Source: Pseudoalteromonas shioyasakiensis
GTDB taxonomy: Bacteria; Pseudomonadota; Gammaproteobacteria; Enterobacterales; Alteromonadaceae
Assembly (NCBI GenBank): GCA_013391845.1
Contig: CP058414.1
Location: 3,272,501-3,336,500, forward strand
Direction of reading: 5' to 3'
DNA: 64,000 nucleotides
The notes under the pieces were generated by a model. The model searched no databases. It was given only the letters and a program-made list of their open reading frames with translations, and was not told the DNA's origin. Below, piece by piece: positions 44,501 to 52,996 of this stretch (position 1 is the stretch's first letter; every line of letters begins with the position of its first letter). Both the position numbers and the translations under genes were made by a program.

Positions 44501-46891
44501 ACCACCATTGTATGGATCTGCTGCTAAAAAGTTATCAGCAGTTTCATCCATAACAAAGCCAGCCTTTGCTGCTAATGCTACATTAATTCGACCAGCACCA
44601 GAGCGATAAGTTTTCGCATCTGCAACCACATCATTTTGGTCGTTTAAACGGTGATATTTAACAACATTCTCAGCTGTCATTGATAATGCTGATTGTACTT
44701 CAGCAGCAGTCCAATCAGGGTGAACCTGACGAAGTAATGCCATTGAACCGGCAACATGTGGTGATGCCATCGACGTGCCGCTGATTGCCGCATAATCTTG
44801 ACCATGCGGCGTCACGAACGGATGCTCATCAGAGTAAGCTGCGTAAATATCTACACCTGGTGCAGCTAGAGTCGGCGCTAAAACTTCAACGTTTGAGTAT
44901 GACGGACCACGTGATGAGAAAGTAGCTAGCCAATCCGCATCTTCAGCATCAACACGACGCTCAATTACGGTTGGTTTAATAGTAACCATGTGGCCTTTCT
45001 CTGAATTACTATCTACCCAGTCTTCTAAACCATCTTCTGGGTATACTCCATTCCATTGCTCATATGTAAAGTGAACACCTGGTAATGAATAGCTTTGAGG
45101 AACAGTACCTTGATCACGGTCACGGTTAAACAGGATGAAACCATCTGCACCGCCTGCTTTAACATGATCTACTTTTGCGGTTCGCGCGTTAGCTTCTGGG
45201 TCATTGGCATCATGGCGCTGACAGATAACAATAACATTCGTGCTACCATCGGCCGCACCTGCGATTTCAGTACCATCTTTGTAGAAGTTAAAAGTATTTT
45301 CTGGGTAATCTGCAGTACAGTAACCGTTGTAATCTTTATAGCCATTTACGTCTTCGTAATCTTTAGCCCAAACAACCACACCAGTAATTTCTTCACTGTT
45401 GATTGACCCCCCAACAAGCCCCATTTCTGACCAGCTTGGTACTTCTGAACCCAAAGTTTCGTCCGCAAAGCCTGCAAACTCTACCGCAGTTTCAACAGCG
45501 ACAGTACGACCATGAGTTGTTGCAGCAACTTGTGCAAGCCAAGGTGATGAGTTATCAAGGTAACCAAAACATTCTGATGAACCGCAAGCTTGACCACTGT
45601 TACCAGCCGCAGCTGCAACGTTGATACCCGCTTCTCGTGCTGCTAAGAATGCTAGTTGCACTGGATCTGCCCAAACATTTGAGTCAGCACCGCCGATTGA
45701 GAAGTTGATTACATCAACACCATCCGATATTGCATCTTCAATACCTGCAACAAGTGCTTCGCCGGGACAGCCAACGTATTCATCACTTGATGGGTAACAT
45801 ACTTGATAAGCAATAATATTTGCGTGCGGTGCCACACCTGAGATTTCAGGGAAAAGGTCTTCTTTTAAAATATTACCATCGGTATTTTCACCGTAGCTTG
45901 GAAGCATAAATGGTACATTCTTAACCACGTTACCAGCAGCAGTTGATGCAACATGCGAACCGTGACCTTGATAATCTTCACCAATTGCCGGCCAACCAGG
46001 GATCATGGCATCAAACGAATCAGTGATCACATCATAAGAACGCACACCGATTAATTTATTATTACATTGAATTTCTTCAGGTTCTTCAACACAGTCACCT
46101 ACATAAACGCCCGCACCAAACGGGTTTTCATGTTCGTAACCATCACCGCCAACGGCCGCAAATGATGGGTGATCTGAGTTAATACCGGTATCGATGATAC
46201 CAACGATTTGACCTTTACCTTTGCCCTTGATGCCACTTGGAACGCTTGAACCATTCCAAACTTGATCTGCACCAATGTGCTTAAGACCTTCATCTGAAAG
46301 CAAGTCATAGTTCTTAGATCGCATCACAGAAACAACCGCACCAAGTTTGGAAACGCGCATTGCTTCTTGCTCTGTCATTTTTACAGAGAAACCATTTAAT
46401 GCTTTAGTGAATTGACGACGCATCTCTGTACGACCAGTCACAGCTGTGACGCTTTGCATTACAGTGCGTTGTTTTGAAAGCAATTTATTTTGATAATCAG
46501 TTACGGCAGAGACTGCCGCTTGACCTTTTTCGAATACTTTTGAAACGCCTTGTGCTTGAAGTGATTGTGATAATGGCGAGGTTAAATCGCGTGCTTCTAG
46601 GGCAACAGCATTATCACGTAAACGAATGATGTAAATATGTTCGCCATCAATGCCTTCTTCTTTAAATTTATTAGCTTTGCTGTTTAGCTGAACATTAAGA
46701 CCATCATTTTGCAACATGCTTGAAGAGTTACCTTGACTAAGCTCTTTGCTAAACGCTTTTACTTCTTCAAATGTAATGTTAGGTGCTTTTAATTGGTGTT
46801 TGACTAGATTGTTATCAACACCTACTGCGTGAGCAGCGCTAGCACTATAGAGAGCTGCGGCAACAGCAATCGAGAGTGTTTTCACTTGCAT
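41570..46891 (-). CDS. Giant secreted S8 (subtilisin-like) serine protease with C-terminal sorting tail
   Basis: A 1773-residue exported protease. A signal peptide (1-22, ending SAAHA) is followed by an I9-type propeptide (about 85-195). The S8 domain has catalytic D234 (IIDTGINSDHP), H310 (GHGSHVAST) and S707 (GTSMASPHVAG). An insertion of about 150 residues before the Ser looks like a protease-associated (PA) domain. Beta-sandwich modules follow. Near the C-terminus are a cadherin-like repeat (TPNENFSGETEVTVMVSD) and a PKD/REJ-like repeat (ITLDASASHDLDNDELTFSW). The last 25 residues (SSSGSLAWLTMLLAGFAG, then RRRVKRN) form a GlyGly-CTERM-like tail. It probably degrades environmental protein at the cell surface. 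Confidence 0.92.
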   Translation of the reverse strand: MQVKTLSIAVAAALYSASAAHAVGVDNNLVKHQLKAPNITFEEVKAFSKELSQGNSSSMLQNDGLNVQLNSKANKFKEEGIDGEHIYIIRLRDNAVALEARDLTSPLSQSLQAQGVSKVFEKGQAAVSAVTDYQNKLLSKQRTVMQSVTAVTGRTEMRRQFTKALNGFSVKMTEQEAMRVSKLGAVVSVMRSKNYDLLSDEGLKHIGADQVWNGSSVPSGIKGKGKGQIVGIIDTGINSDHPSFAAVGGDGYEHENPFGAGVYVGDCVEEPEEIQCNNKLIGVRSYDVITDSFDAMIPGWPAIGEDYQGHGSHVASTAAGNVVKNVPFMLPSYGENTDGNILKEDLFPEISGVAPHANIIAYQVCYPSSDEYVGCPGEALVAGIEDAISDGVDVINFSIGGADSNVWADPVQLAFLAAREAGINVAAAAGNSGQACGSSECFGYLDNSSPWLAQVAATTHGRTVAVETAVEFAGFADETLGSEVPSWSEMGLVGGSINSEEITGVVVWAKDYEDVNGYKDYNGYCTADYPENTFNFYKDGTEIAGAADGSTNVIVICQRHDANDPEANARTAKVDHVKAGGADGFILFNRDRDQGTVPQSYSLPGVHFTYEQWNGVYPEDGLEDWVDSNSEKGHMVTIKPTVIERRVDAEDADWLATFSSRGPSYSNVEVLAPTLAAPGVDIYAAYSDEHPFVTPHGQDYAAISGTSMASPHVAGSMALLRQVHPDWTAAEVQSALSMTAENVVKYHRLNDQNDVVADAKTYRSGAGRINVALAAKAGFVMDETADNFLAADPYNGGTPHKLNLPNLVNFSCAPECQWVRTIKATEDGTWTVSHEDVENWAFDVNSQSAQNGVNIDIFPKTFTLKKGETQTIIVKASIMDTQDWFSNSEVELHTNLVFQAEEADIPDAHWPVAFKYDRGILPSSLETTAHSNEGTYVAKGIVLPNVEAPVARAYQPVKADITTVTLPKDDERTFPWTMNRTGDVDTADILDEATFTKFVTVPANSKRFIAETVAVESELEGTLNVLNPIIYVGKDYNGDGIVQPQDEILCASNHKIYKNFCNINNPEEGEYWVVAYSPNKASVGAVEETFELATAVVSDQVASGMTASLPGSDGQNTVEMTVDWDMDLDADSVYYSLLDVGTSAVNHGNLGSIPFKLNRGNDVAHLDAPYTGAKVGDMVPYTFEVLANNSGVDREFSLELDIPAGLDIKAENVMVSTASEINVEIADGKVIVTGTQADTRDFEPDYIVTDNITDEMCRTPDFGNSNPGGYVDLAEFGIMPMLSGFDEDNLYNSRMGYSLPIASFYNGAYDTFSLYNNAENTNIQNSIIQIRGMGTVNTNGSRYFYPVHNPFPYNSFPYENMGPLWRGWEFSDHGLLRSVMSVGLSSDEGISLASTTTGWGIVEWDNASDYDNPVYDRSTGKYTYTKRDNSFDFQVLFNANTRFGKGEHEIYYAYDNLDFGSTRPAGSIGLQGFRGAQYEYGPLENYRGIQIAYNNLDEVISDDYVVCMDYIGPESSQFEVTAWAEVMPSAAGQTLEVGAKAAISGLNDMISTATLAIPGNITVVALDDMVTTEETPISFEVHHIDEKNSKNEISVISDDVTYEVDGDTVTITPNENFSGETEVTVMVSDIEYPSDAASTTFMLTVEAVNDAPVVVVEASAQQVTEGSVITLDASASHDLDNDELTFSWVGPGAIASPASAITEVSGLTAGEHQFTVTVSDGIEAMELGVTVTVTAQETTVVPEEKAKSSSGSLAWLTMLLAGFAGVRRRVKRN

Positions 46892-47285
46892 AAAGTATCC
46901 CCTGGATAGTTAATTTGAATAATTATTGAAGCACCATGAATATCCATCTCCGGCTTACAATTACAATATAACCACAGGGTGTTTTAAAACTGTTGCAAAT
47001 TCGTGTAGCGCTTTGTACGCATTGTTAACATGGAAATTACTTTGAAAAGGGCAAATCTTTTTAAAATCCCCATTCCTATTGAATGTTATAGGAAAGCTGC
47101 ACGCGAATAGTTTTATAAAAAACGAAGGAGGGTTGAGTAACCAACAACTACTTCCTTGTTACTGACAAGGGGTTCTTGCATTAAAATAGACCTCTTAATT
47201 AAGCATGTTGTTAAAAGTGTGAATTAGCTTAATTTCTAAAACAAAAAACCGAGCATAAGCTCGGTTTTTGCAACTAATATCACAA
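46892..47285. other. Intergenic region upstream of the S8 protease
   Basis: A 394-bp gap that must hold the protease promoter, though no convincing -35/-10 pair stands out. A strong ribosome-binding-like GAAGGAGG at 47124-47131 is followed only by a 10-codon TTG frame. A hairpin CCTTGT/ACAAGG lies at 47154-47170. The gltX terminator is at its right end. Confidence 0.45.
47244..47269 (-). terminator. Intrinsic terminator of gltX
   Basis: The 11-bp stem AAAAACCGAGC/GCTCGGTTTTT has a four-base loop. It is 17 bp after the gltX stop and is flanked by A/T runs, so it may work in both directions. Confidence 0.88.
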
Positions 47286-48770
47286 TTAAGCTTGTGGATA
47301 ATCGCGATATGCACGCTCAATTTTTTTCGCCTGCTTTTTAGACACACCAAGGTGTGCTAATGCAACACGTAAACGAGCACGCGAAAGATCTGAGCCTAAA
47401 ATTTCCATTGCATCAAGTACTGATGTTGATGAAGTCTTACCTGTGATAGCCACAAAGATTGGCTCAAGAAAGTCTTTGATCTTCAATTCATGGAAAGTCG
47501 CCACTTCTTTTGCGATAGCAAAAATCGCTGGTTTTTCCCAACTGCGTAAACCTTCTAATTGCCAGATGAAGAACTGCAATGCTTGACGGATTACATCTTC
47601 ATCGGCTTTACCTGCCGTTAATAGCGCAGGATCATAGCTTGGAATCCCCCCCACAAAGTGACCGGCAAGATCAACCATGTCAGAAAGCGTATTAATACGC
47701 GTTTTTGCTTCTGGCAATACTTTCGCGAATAGCTCTGAATTAAATTTCCAATCAACAAAACGTTGCATTAATTCTGCATCAGATAAGTTTTCACGGATCC
47801 ACATACCGTTTAACCAGCTTAACTTATCAATATCAAAGATAGGACCACCAAGCGACACTCGTTTCATATCAAAGTGTTCAATCATCTCTGCTAACGTGAA
47901 CTTTTCACGCTCGTCTGGCATTGACCAACCCATACGGCCTAAATAGTTTAATAGTGCCTCTGGTAGGTAACCCATTTCTTTGTAGTAATTGATTGAAGTT
48001 GGGTTTTTACGCTTAGATAACTTTGATTTATCTGGGTTACGAAGTAACGGTAAGTGACCTAATACAGGCGCTTCCCAACCAAAATCTTCATATAATTTTA
48101 ATAGCTTAGGCGCTGAGTTGATCCATTCTTCACCACGGAAAATATGGCTAATTTGCATGTGGTGATCATCAACAACGTTTGCAAGGAAGTAAGTTGGGAA
48201 ACCATCAGCTTTAAGTAGCACTTGCATGTCTACATTTTCCCATGGGATCTCAATCTCGCCACGCAGATAATCGTTAAACTTAAACGTACCCTCACTTGGG
48301 ATCTTCATACGTATTACGTAAGGTTTACCAGCTTCAAGATTCGCTTTAATTTCATCTTCAGAAAGATTTAAACCACGACCGTCGTATTTTGGGCGTAGGC
48401 CTTCTGCCATTTGCTCTTCACGCATTTGGTCAAGTTCTTCGCTCGTTGCAAAACAGTAAAATGCTTTACCTTGCTCAACTAGCTGATGCGCAAATTTCTT
48501 ATATAAATCGCTACGCTCAGATTGACGGTATGGACCAAACTCACCGCCTACATCTGGACCGTGATCCCAGTTCAAGCCTAACCATTTTAAGCTATCCATA
48601 ATAGCTTGCTCTGATTCTGGTGTACTACGAACTTGGTCTGTATCTTCAATACGTAGCACAAACTCACCGCCTTGCTGCTTAGCAAAACAGTAATTAAATA
48701 ATGCGATGTATGCAGTACCTAGGTGCGGGTCGCCAGTTGGTGACGGAGCAACACGGGTGCGAATTGTCAT
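47286..48770 (-). CDS. gltX: Glutamate--tRNA ligase GltX
   Basis: Charges tRNA(Glu). From the ATG at 48770 the protein has 494 residues and starts with the conserved [20 protein letters not shown], which holds the HIGH-type motif. The KMSKS-type loop is [10 protein letters not shown]. The C-terminal anticodon-binding domain ends in [13 protein letters not shown]. The frame is open to 48818, but the upstream extension is not family-like. A GAGATA sequence lies before the chosen start. Single gene with its own terminator. Confidence 0.97.
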   Translation of the reverse strand: MTIRTRVAPSPTGDPHLGTAYIALFNYCFAKQQGGEFVLRIEDTDQVRSTPESEQAIMDSLKWLGLNWDHGPDVGGEFGPYRQSERSDLYKKFAHQLVEQGKAFYCFATSEELDQMREEQMAEGLRPKYDGRGLNLSEDEIKANLEAGKPYVIRMKIPSEGTFKFNDYLRGEIEIPWENVDMQVLLKADGFPTYFLANVVDDHHMQISHIFRGEEWINSAPKLLKLYEDFGWEAPVLGHLPLLRNPDKSKLSKRKNPTSINYYKEMGYLPEALLNYLGRMGWSMPDEREKFTLAEMIEHFDMKRVSLGGPIFDIDKLSWLNGMWIRENLSDAELMQRFVDWKFNSELFAKVLPEAKTRINTLSDMVDLAGHFVGGIPSYDPALLTAGKADEDVIRQALQFFIWQLEGLRSWEKPAIFAIAKEVATFHELKIKDFLEPIFVAITGKTSSTSVLDAMEILGSDLSRARLRVALAHLGVSKKQAKKIERAYRDYPQA

Positions 48771-48850
48771 GGTAATATCTCTCAAAAGACAATTAAAAAT
48801 TTGCCCAAATGCTAGCACAGCACGGACTATAATCGAAGTGAAAAGCCGCC

Positions 48851-49210
48851 TTATGCAGCGACTTTATCTAAATAAGCAATGATATCGTTTGATTCATACA
48901 ACCAAGTTACTTGGCCGTTTTCTTCAATACGTAAACATGGTACTTTAACTTTTCCGCCCTGCTCTAAAAGCTCTTGGCGAAACTGCTCGTTACCTTTTGC
49001 ATCACGGGTTTCAACTGATAGACCTTGGCGTTTAATAGCACGACGTACTTTCACGCAAAATGGGCAGGCCTTAAATTGATATAGCTTAAATTGTGATGTT
49101 ACTGAATCAAGCGCCGCTTGCTCAGCTGCCGGACGCTTTTTACTACGTGGTGTGAATACAAAATCAAAAAACAAAATGATGCGGCCTAATAACCAACGAA
49201 CGAACTTCAT
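48851..49210 (-). CDS. Glutaredoxin-like protein with N-terminal hydrophobic helix
   Basis: A 119-residue protein. Residues 1-20 are a hydrophobic amphipathic helix ([16 protein letters not shown]) that may tether it to the inner membrane. Residues 40-118 form a glutaredoxin/thioredoxin fold with active site CPFC ([14 protein letters not shown]). A conserved cis-Pro (KVKVPCLRI) and a glutathione-binding end ([11 protein letters not shown]) follow. Family members are annotated as glutaredoxin or GST N-terminal domain proteins. The partner is unknown. It is upstream of gltX in the same direction. Confidence 0.85.
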   Translation of the reverse strand: MKFVRWLLGRIILFFDFVFTPRSKKRPAAEQAALDSVTSQFKLYQFKACPFCVKVRRAIKRQGLSVETRDAKGNEQFRQELLEQGGKVKVPCLRIEENGQVTWLYESNDIIAYLDKVAA

Positions 49211-49276
49211 CTCACCTTCTCATAGGGTTCTAAAAATAGTGGGCAATTTTAACACAGCAAGGCGCGCTGCAACACC

Positions 49277-50251
49277 TTAAAACAACTCTATTGAATCATC
49301 ATCTAGAGGTTGGCTTTGTTGGATATCTAATTCGGAATAAGCAGTAACGCAATTTCGTCCACTATTTTTAGAATGGTATAGGGCTTGATCGGCTTTTTGT
49401 ACAAGGCTTGCAACCATTTCAAACTCGTAAACCGGCATAAAACCACTACTCACAGTTAAATTACCAACCTGAGGAAATGGGTATTCTGCAACACAACCTC
49501 GAAAACGGTTAAGAGCATTTCGTGCATCTAACTCGTCACTTGCTTGAAATAACACGGCAAATTCTTCACCGCCATAACGAAAAACGTAATCTTCAATGCG
49601 AAAGTTATTTTTTAATAGTTGTGCCACTAACAAGATAACTTCATCACCAATAACGTGGCCATAATTATCATTCACACGTTTAAAGTGATCAATATCGACT
49701 ATAGCCAGATACCAATGACGATACTTAGAGTCAAGCTCCTTGGTATGCAATGAGGCTTCTGAAGCTATTTCAATTACTTTTTTATCAAAGGTCTGTCTGT
49801 TAAGCAGTTCAGTTAAAGGATCTAATTGAGATTTATAAAGCAAAGATACCTGATTGGCATATATATTAAGCATGTAAATAGCTAACATACTTACACGCTC
49901 TGAAAGCTCTTTCTCTGACTCAATTACTAACACACCAATAACGTTACCCATGAAATAAATAGGCACATAGGTAGAAACATACCCATAGTTACGGCTAATA
50001 CGAATTTTATTACGGCTGACTTTTTCGATGAGCTCATTGACTTCATGTTCGCTGAGCTCTTCGATAACAGAATCTCTATTTAAAAGTCGTGCTGGAAGGC
50101 CTGGTTTAAAGAACTTATTAATATAGATAGCAAAGCGAGAGAATCCTTCTAACTCAGTCACGGCATTAATTAGTGCCCGATCCAACCCTAATTCATCTTC
50201 TTGCTGCGTAATATCTACAACCCAGTCATGTCCGCAAGGGTTAGCTGCCAT
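49277..50251 (-). CDS. GAF-like sensor GGDEF diguanylate cyclase
   Basis: A 324-residue cytoplasmic c-di-GMP synthase. Residues 1-135 form a GAF-like domain (YGYVSTYVPIYFMGNVIGVLVIES). The GGDEF domain starts at LDPLTELLNRQTF. The active site GGEEF is at 227-231, with an intact inhibitory site R218-D221. No membrane segment. It lies downstream of proB in the same direction with a 65-bp gap. The third diguanylate cyclase of the window, each with a different sensor. Confidence 0.9.
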   Translation of the reverse strand: MAANPCGHDWVVDITQQEDELGLDRALINAVTELEGFSRFAIYINKFFKPGLPARLLNRDSVIEELSEHEVNELIEKVSRNKIRISRNYGYVSTYVPIYFMGNVIGVLVIESEKELSERVSMLAIYMLNIYANQVSLLYKSQLDPLTELLNRQTFDKKVIEIASEASLHTKELDSKYRHWYLAIVDIDHFKRVNDNYGHVIGDEVILLVAQLLKNNFRIEDYVFRYGGEEFAVLFQASDELDARNALNRFRGCVAEYPFPQVGNLTVSSGFMPVYEFEMVASLVQKADQALYHSKNSGRNCVTAYSELDIQQSQPLDDDSIELF

Positions 50252-50316
50252 CTATTAAAGCCTCAAAAGCTGTTTCTCACTTTAGTTTAGTTAACTTTAT
50301 CAGATTTACTAAAAAA

Positions 50317-51420
50317 CTATAACAAAATCATATCATCTCGGTGAATTACTTCACTGCTTGATGCAAATGTAAGCAGCTCAGTAATTTGCGATGAATGACA
50401 ACCTTTAATTTGATCAATTTCTTGATGGTCAAAGTTTACAAGTCCTTTAGCAATGTATTGCCCCTGACTCGACACGACGTCAATAAAATCACCGCGCTCA
50501 AAACAGCCACGTACAGTTTTGACTCCTTTCGCTAACAAACTTGCGCCACGCTCTTTAAGCGCAACGATCGCTCCATCGTCTATTACCAACTGGCCCGTAC
50601 TTTTTGGCCCTGCAAGTAGCCATTTTTTACGGCCATCTTTTGGTGCCTTTAGTTTTAAAAAGCGTGTGCCTGGGAGCTCATCGGCCATGCAATTTAGAAT
50701 CACATTTTTACCCGCGCCTTTGGCGATAATTACTTCTACACCAGCGCGACGTGCAATATCGGCAGCTTGAAGTTTAGTTGCCATACCGCCCGTCCCCAAA
50801 GCTGTACCACTGCCACCAGCAAGCTCTCTTAACTCATCGTTAATGTGCTCTACTTCATTAATGAGCGTTGCATTGGCATCAGAGCGAGGATCGCCTGTAA
50901 ATAAGCCTTCTTGGTCAGTTAACAGTAACAGCTTTTCTGCATTCGCTAATATCGCGACTAAAGCAGATAAGTTATCGTTATCGCCCACTTTAATCTCGGC
51001 GGTTGCCACGGCGTCGTTCTCGTTAATAATTGGCACCACATTATGTGCAAGTAGCGCATTTAAGGTATCGCGGGCATTTAAGTAACGTTCACGGTCTTCT
51101 ACATCTGCACGTGTAAGTAACATTTGCCCAACATTCACCCCATACAAAGCGAACAGACTTTGCCATATATGAATAAGCTGGCCTTGGCCGATAGCAGCAA
51201 GCATTTGTTTTTCAATCAAAGAACGACCACAGGGGGTAATTAGTTGCTCACGACCTGCAGCAACCGCGCCGCTTGATACTAAAACAACCTGATAACCCTG
51301 TTTTTTTAATTCGCAACATTGGCGAACAAGTTCAACCATGTGCGCTTTATCTAATTTGTCGGTACCGCCTGTCAGCACACTTGTGCCCAGCTTTACAACA
51401 ACGACGTGTGGTCTTTGCAT
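50317..51420 (-). CDS. proB: Glutamate 5-kinase ProB
   Basis: First step of proline synthesis: ATP-dependent phosphorylation of glutamate. The 367-residue protein has an amino acid kinase domain ([47 protein letters not shown]). A C-terminal PUA domain (about 275-360) is also present. Family length is 367 in E. coli, identical. proA is not adjacent here. A 14-bp AT palindrome lies upstream (51455-51468), between proB and the divergent EamA gene. Confidence 0.97.
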   Translation of the reverse strand: MQRPHVVVVKLGTSVLTGGTDKLDKAHMVELVRQCCELKKQGYQVVLVSSGAVAAGREQLITPCGRSLIEKQMLAAIGQGQLIHIWQSLFALYGVNVGQMLLTRADVEDRERYLNARDTLNALLAHNVVPIINENDAVATAEIKVGDNDNLSALVAILANAEKLLLLTDQEGLFTGDPRSDANATLINEVEHINDELRELAGGSGTALGTGGMATKLQAADIARRAGVEVIIAKGAGKNVILNCMADELPGTRFLKLKAPKDGRKKWLLAGPKSTGQLVIDDGAIVALKERGASLLAKGVKTVRGCFERGDFIDVVSSQGQYIAKGLVNFDHQEIDQIKGCHSSQITELLTFASSSEVIHRDDMILL

Positions 51421-51454
51421 TTGATTCTTATATTCTGCATATTGAGGTAGTTTG

Positions 51455-51468
51455 GGTATATATATACC
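51455..51468. promoter_or_regulatory. Palindrome GGTATATATATACC in the proB/EamA divergent promoter region
   Basis: A perfect 14-bp palindrome, 35 bp before the proB start and about 78 bp before the EamA start. It may contain -10-like elements for both directions or be an operator. No regulator can be named. Confidence 0.4.
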
Positions 51469-51545
51469 AGCTAACAGTTTTTGAACAAGTTAAATAAATT
51501 CATGCTAGGATCGCGTTCTCGTTTTTTTACTCAATAGCGACACCT

Positions 51546-52490
51546 ATGCCAGCCAGTTTATGCTTAATTATCGCGACCTTTTTATGGGGCAGCTCCTACA
51601 TTGCTTTAAAGCACGCAATCAATATTTATGATCCTGTGTTAGTCATTTTTTTAAGAATGCTAACCACGTTATTGATTAGCTTATGTTTATGGCGCTACAT
51701 AATCCGTTTTGAGTTTAAAAAAGGTGACTGGAAGTACTTAATTGGTATGTCACTAGCTGAGCCTTGCTTTTATTATTTATTTGAGGGCCATGCACTAGAA
51801 TACACTTCTGCATCGCAAGCAGGGGTAATTGTCTCTTGCTTGCCAATTATTGTCGCTATTTTGGCGTTCTTAATATTAAAAGAGTACATCAGTAAAGCCA
51901 TCGTCGTTGGTTTTACCTTGTGTATTGGTGGCAGTATTTTATTAACGCTATTATCACCAAGTACTGAACAAGCCCCTAATCCACTGCTTGGTAACTTTTT
52001 AGAGCTGATGGCGATGGTATGCGCCGCATTTTATACCGTGAGTGTAAAACACTTAGTAGCGCGTTACTCACCGCTGACCTTAATAGCAATTCAAGGGTTT
52101 AGTGGTAGCTTGTTCTTTGCGCCTTTTTTATTTTTTATCGAATTACCAAGCGAAAATCAGCACGATTTAAGTGCCCTACTGAGCATTTTATATTTAGGTT
52201 CTTGTGTCACTTTAGGTGGCTATGGCATGTACAATTACGCCATCAGTAAGGTGTCGGTGTTAACCGCTGCCGCTTACTCAAACCTGATTCCAATTTTTGC
52301 GTTAATTTTGTCAGCCATTCTACTAGGCGAAGTACTAACCGTATGGCAATGGGTGAGTATTGCGGTAGTATTCGCCGGTGTTATTGTTAGTCAGCGCCAT
52401 CAAGAACTCAAAGTTGACGTAGACGATAATTTATCAGCCGACACCAGTAGCCTAAACTCAGTTCCAGAAGCTAACGAGTCAAAAGGGTAA
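51546..52490 (+). CDS. EamA/DMT-family transporter
   Basis: A 314-residue integral membrane protein with about ten predicted helices in two homologous EamA halves. The first half opens with LCLIIATFLWGSSYIALKHA and the second with FLELMAMVCAAFYTVSVKHL. Members export amino acids, metabolites or drugs; the substrate cannot be told from sequence. A polar C-terminal tail of about 30 residues is present. Its last 91 bp overlap the 3' end of the convergent sortase gene, an unusually long antisense overlap. Confidence 0.9.
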   Translation: MPASLCLIIATFLWGSSYIALKHAINIYDPVLVIFLRMLTTLLISLCLWRYIIRFEFKKGDWKYLIGMSLAEPCFYYLFEGHALEYTSASQAGVIVSCLPIIVAILAFLILKEYISKAIVVGFTLCIGGSILLTLLSPSTEQAPNPLLGNFLELMAMVCAAFYTVSVKHLVARYSPLTLIAIQGFSGSLFFAPFLFFIELPSENQHDLSALLSILYLGSCVTLGGYGMYNYAISKVSVLTAAAYSNLIPIFALILSAILLGEVLTVWQWVSIAVVFAGVIVSQRHQELKVDVDDNLSADTSSLNSVPEANESKG

Positions 52491-52996
52491 CAGGTTAATA
52501 AATAAAGGCCTGATTGAGCTAAAAAGTCCTGTTCGCTTTGATGAATAATATCTATGCTGCGAACTTGATAGTGTTCAATCTGGCCATTTTGCAATTGCAC
52601 ACTGAACTGCTCACCCACTATAACATTTTTTAAAAATGCAAAGTGGGTGTCGTTATGGCCAGCTATTAACACCCCTTTTGAGCTGCCAAGTTCACCGCTT
52701 GGCAAAAAGTGCCCGGGGGCAAACGCGAGGTTTCGCCCCGATGCACCAGCAAGTACTGTCAATTCTTGCTGCTGACTTGGCCAATTTATGTGTGCGGTGA
52801 CATAACCATCGGCGTAAAACCATGGCCTTACTTGCTCATAAGGACTCAGCAAAGCTTGCTGCCAAGCCGACTCAATTAACACCTGAGCAAGCCAAGCCTT
52901 CGCCTGCATATATCCCCCATTAGCAAACAATGCGATACCTAGTAATGCGCAGCAAACTGGCAGCGCTTTTTTTAGCGTCGCCATTGCCATAACCAC
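52400..52996 (-). CDS. Class GN sortase of the proteobacterial dedicated sortase system
   Basis: A membrane-anchored transpeptidase of up to 198 residues; ATGs at 52990 and 52984 are alternative starts. One N-terminal membrane segment (about 11-30) is followed by the sortase beta-barrel. The catalytic residues are H114 (IAGHNDTHF), C169 (LLTCYPFDS) and R182 (GTEFRLLV). It overlaps the target-protein gene by 25 bp, so the two are translated together. Its only expected substrate is the adjacent VIT/VWA protein. The C-terminal 15 residues, rich in Ser/Thr, lie in the region antisense to the EamA gene. Confidence 0.93.
   Translation of the reverse strand: MVMAMATLKKALPVCCALLGIALFANGGYMQAKAWLAQVLIESAWQQALLSPYEQVRPWFYADGYVTAHINWPSQQQELTVLAGASGRNLAFAPGHFLPSGELGSSKGVLIAGHNDTHFAFLKNVIVGEQFSVQLQNGQIEHYQVRSIDIIHQSEQDFLAQSGLYLLTCYPFDSLASGTEFRLLVSADKLSSTSTLSS

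Noticed and set aside
45095..45406. A 103-codon open frame on the + strand inside the S8 protease
   Set aside because: Antisense shadow of the protease coding sequence; several other such frames (43483, 43827, 45403) are equally unsupported.
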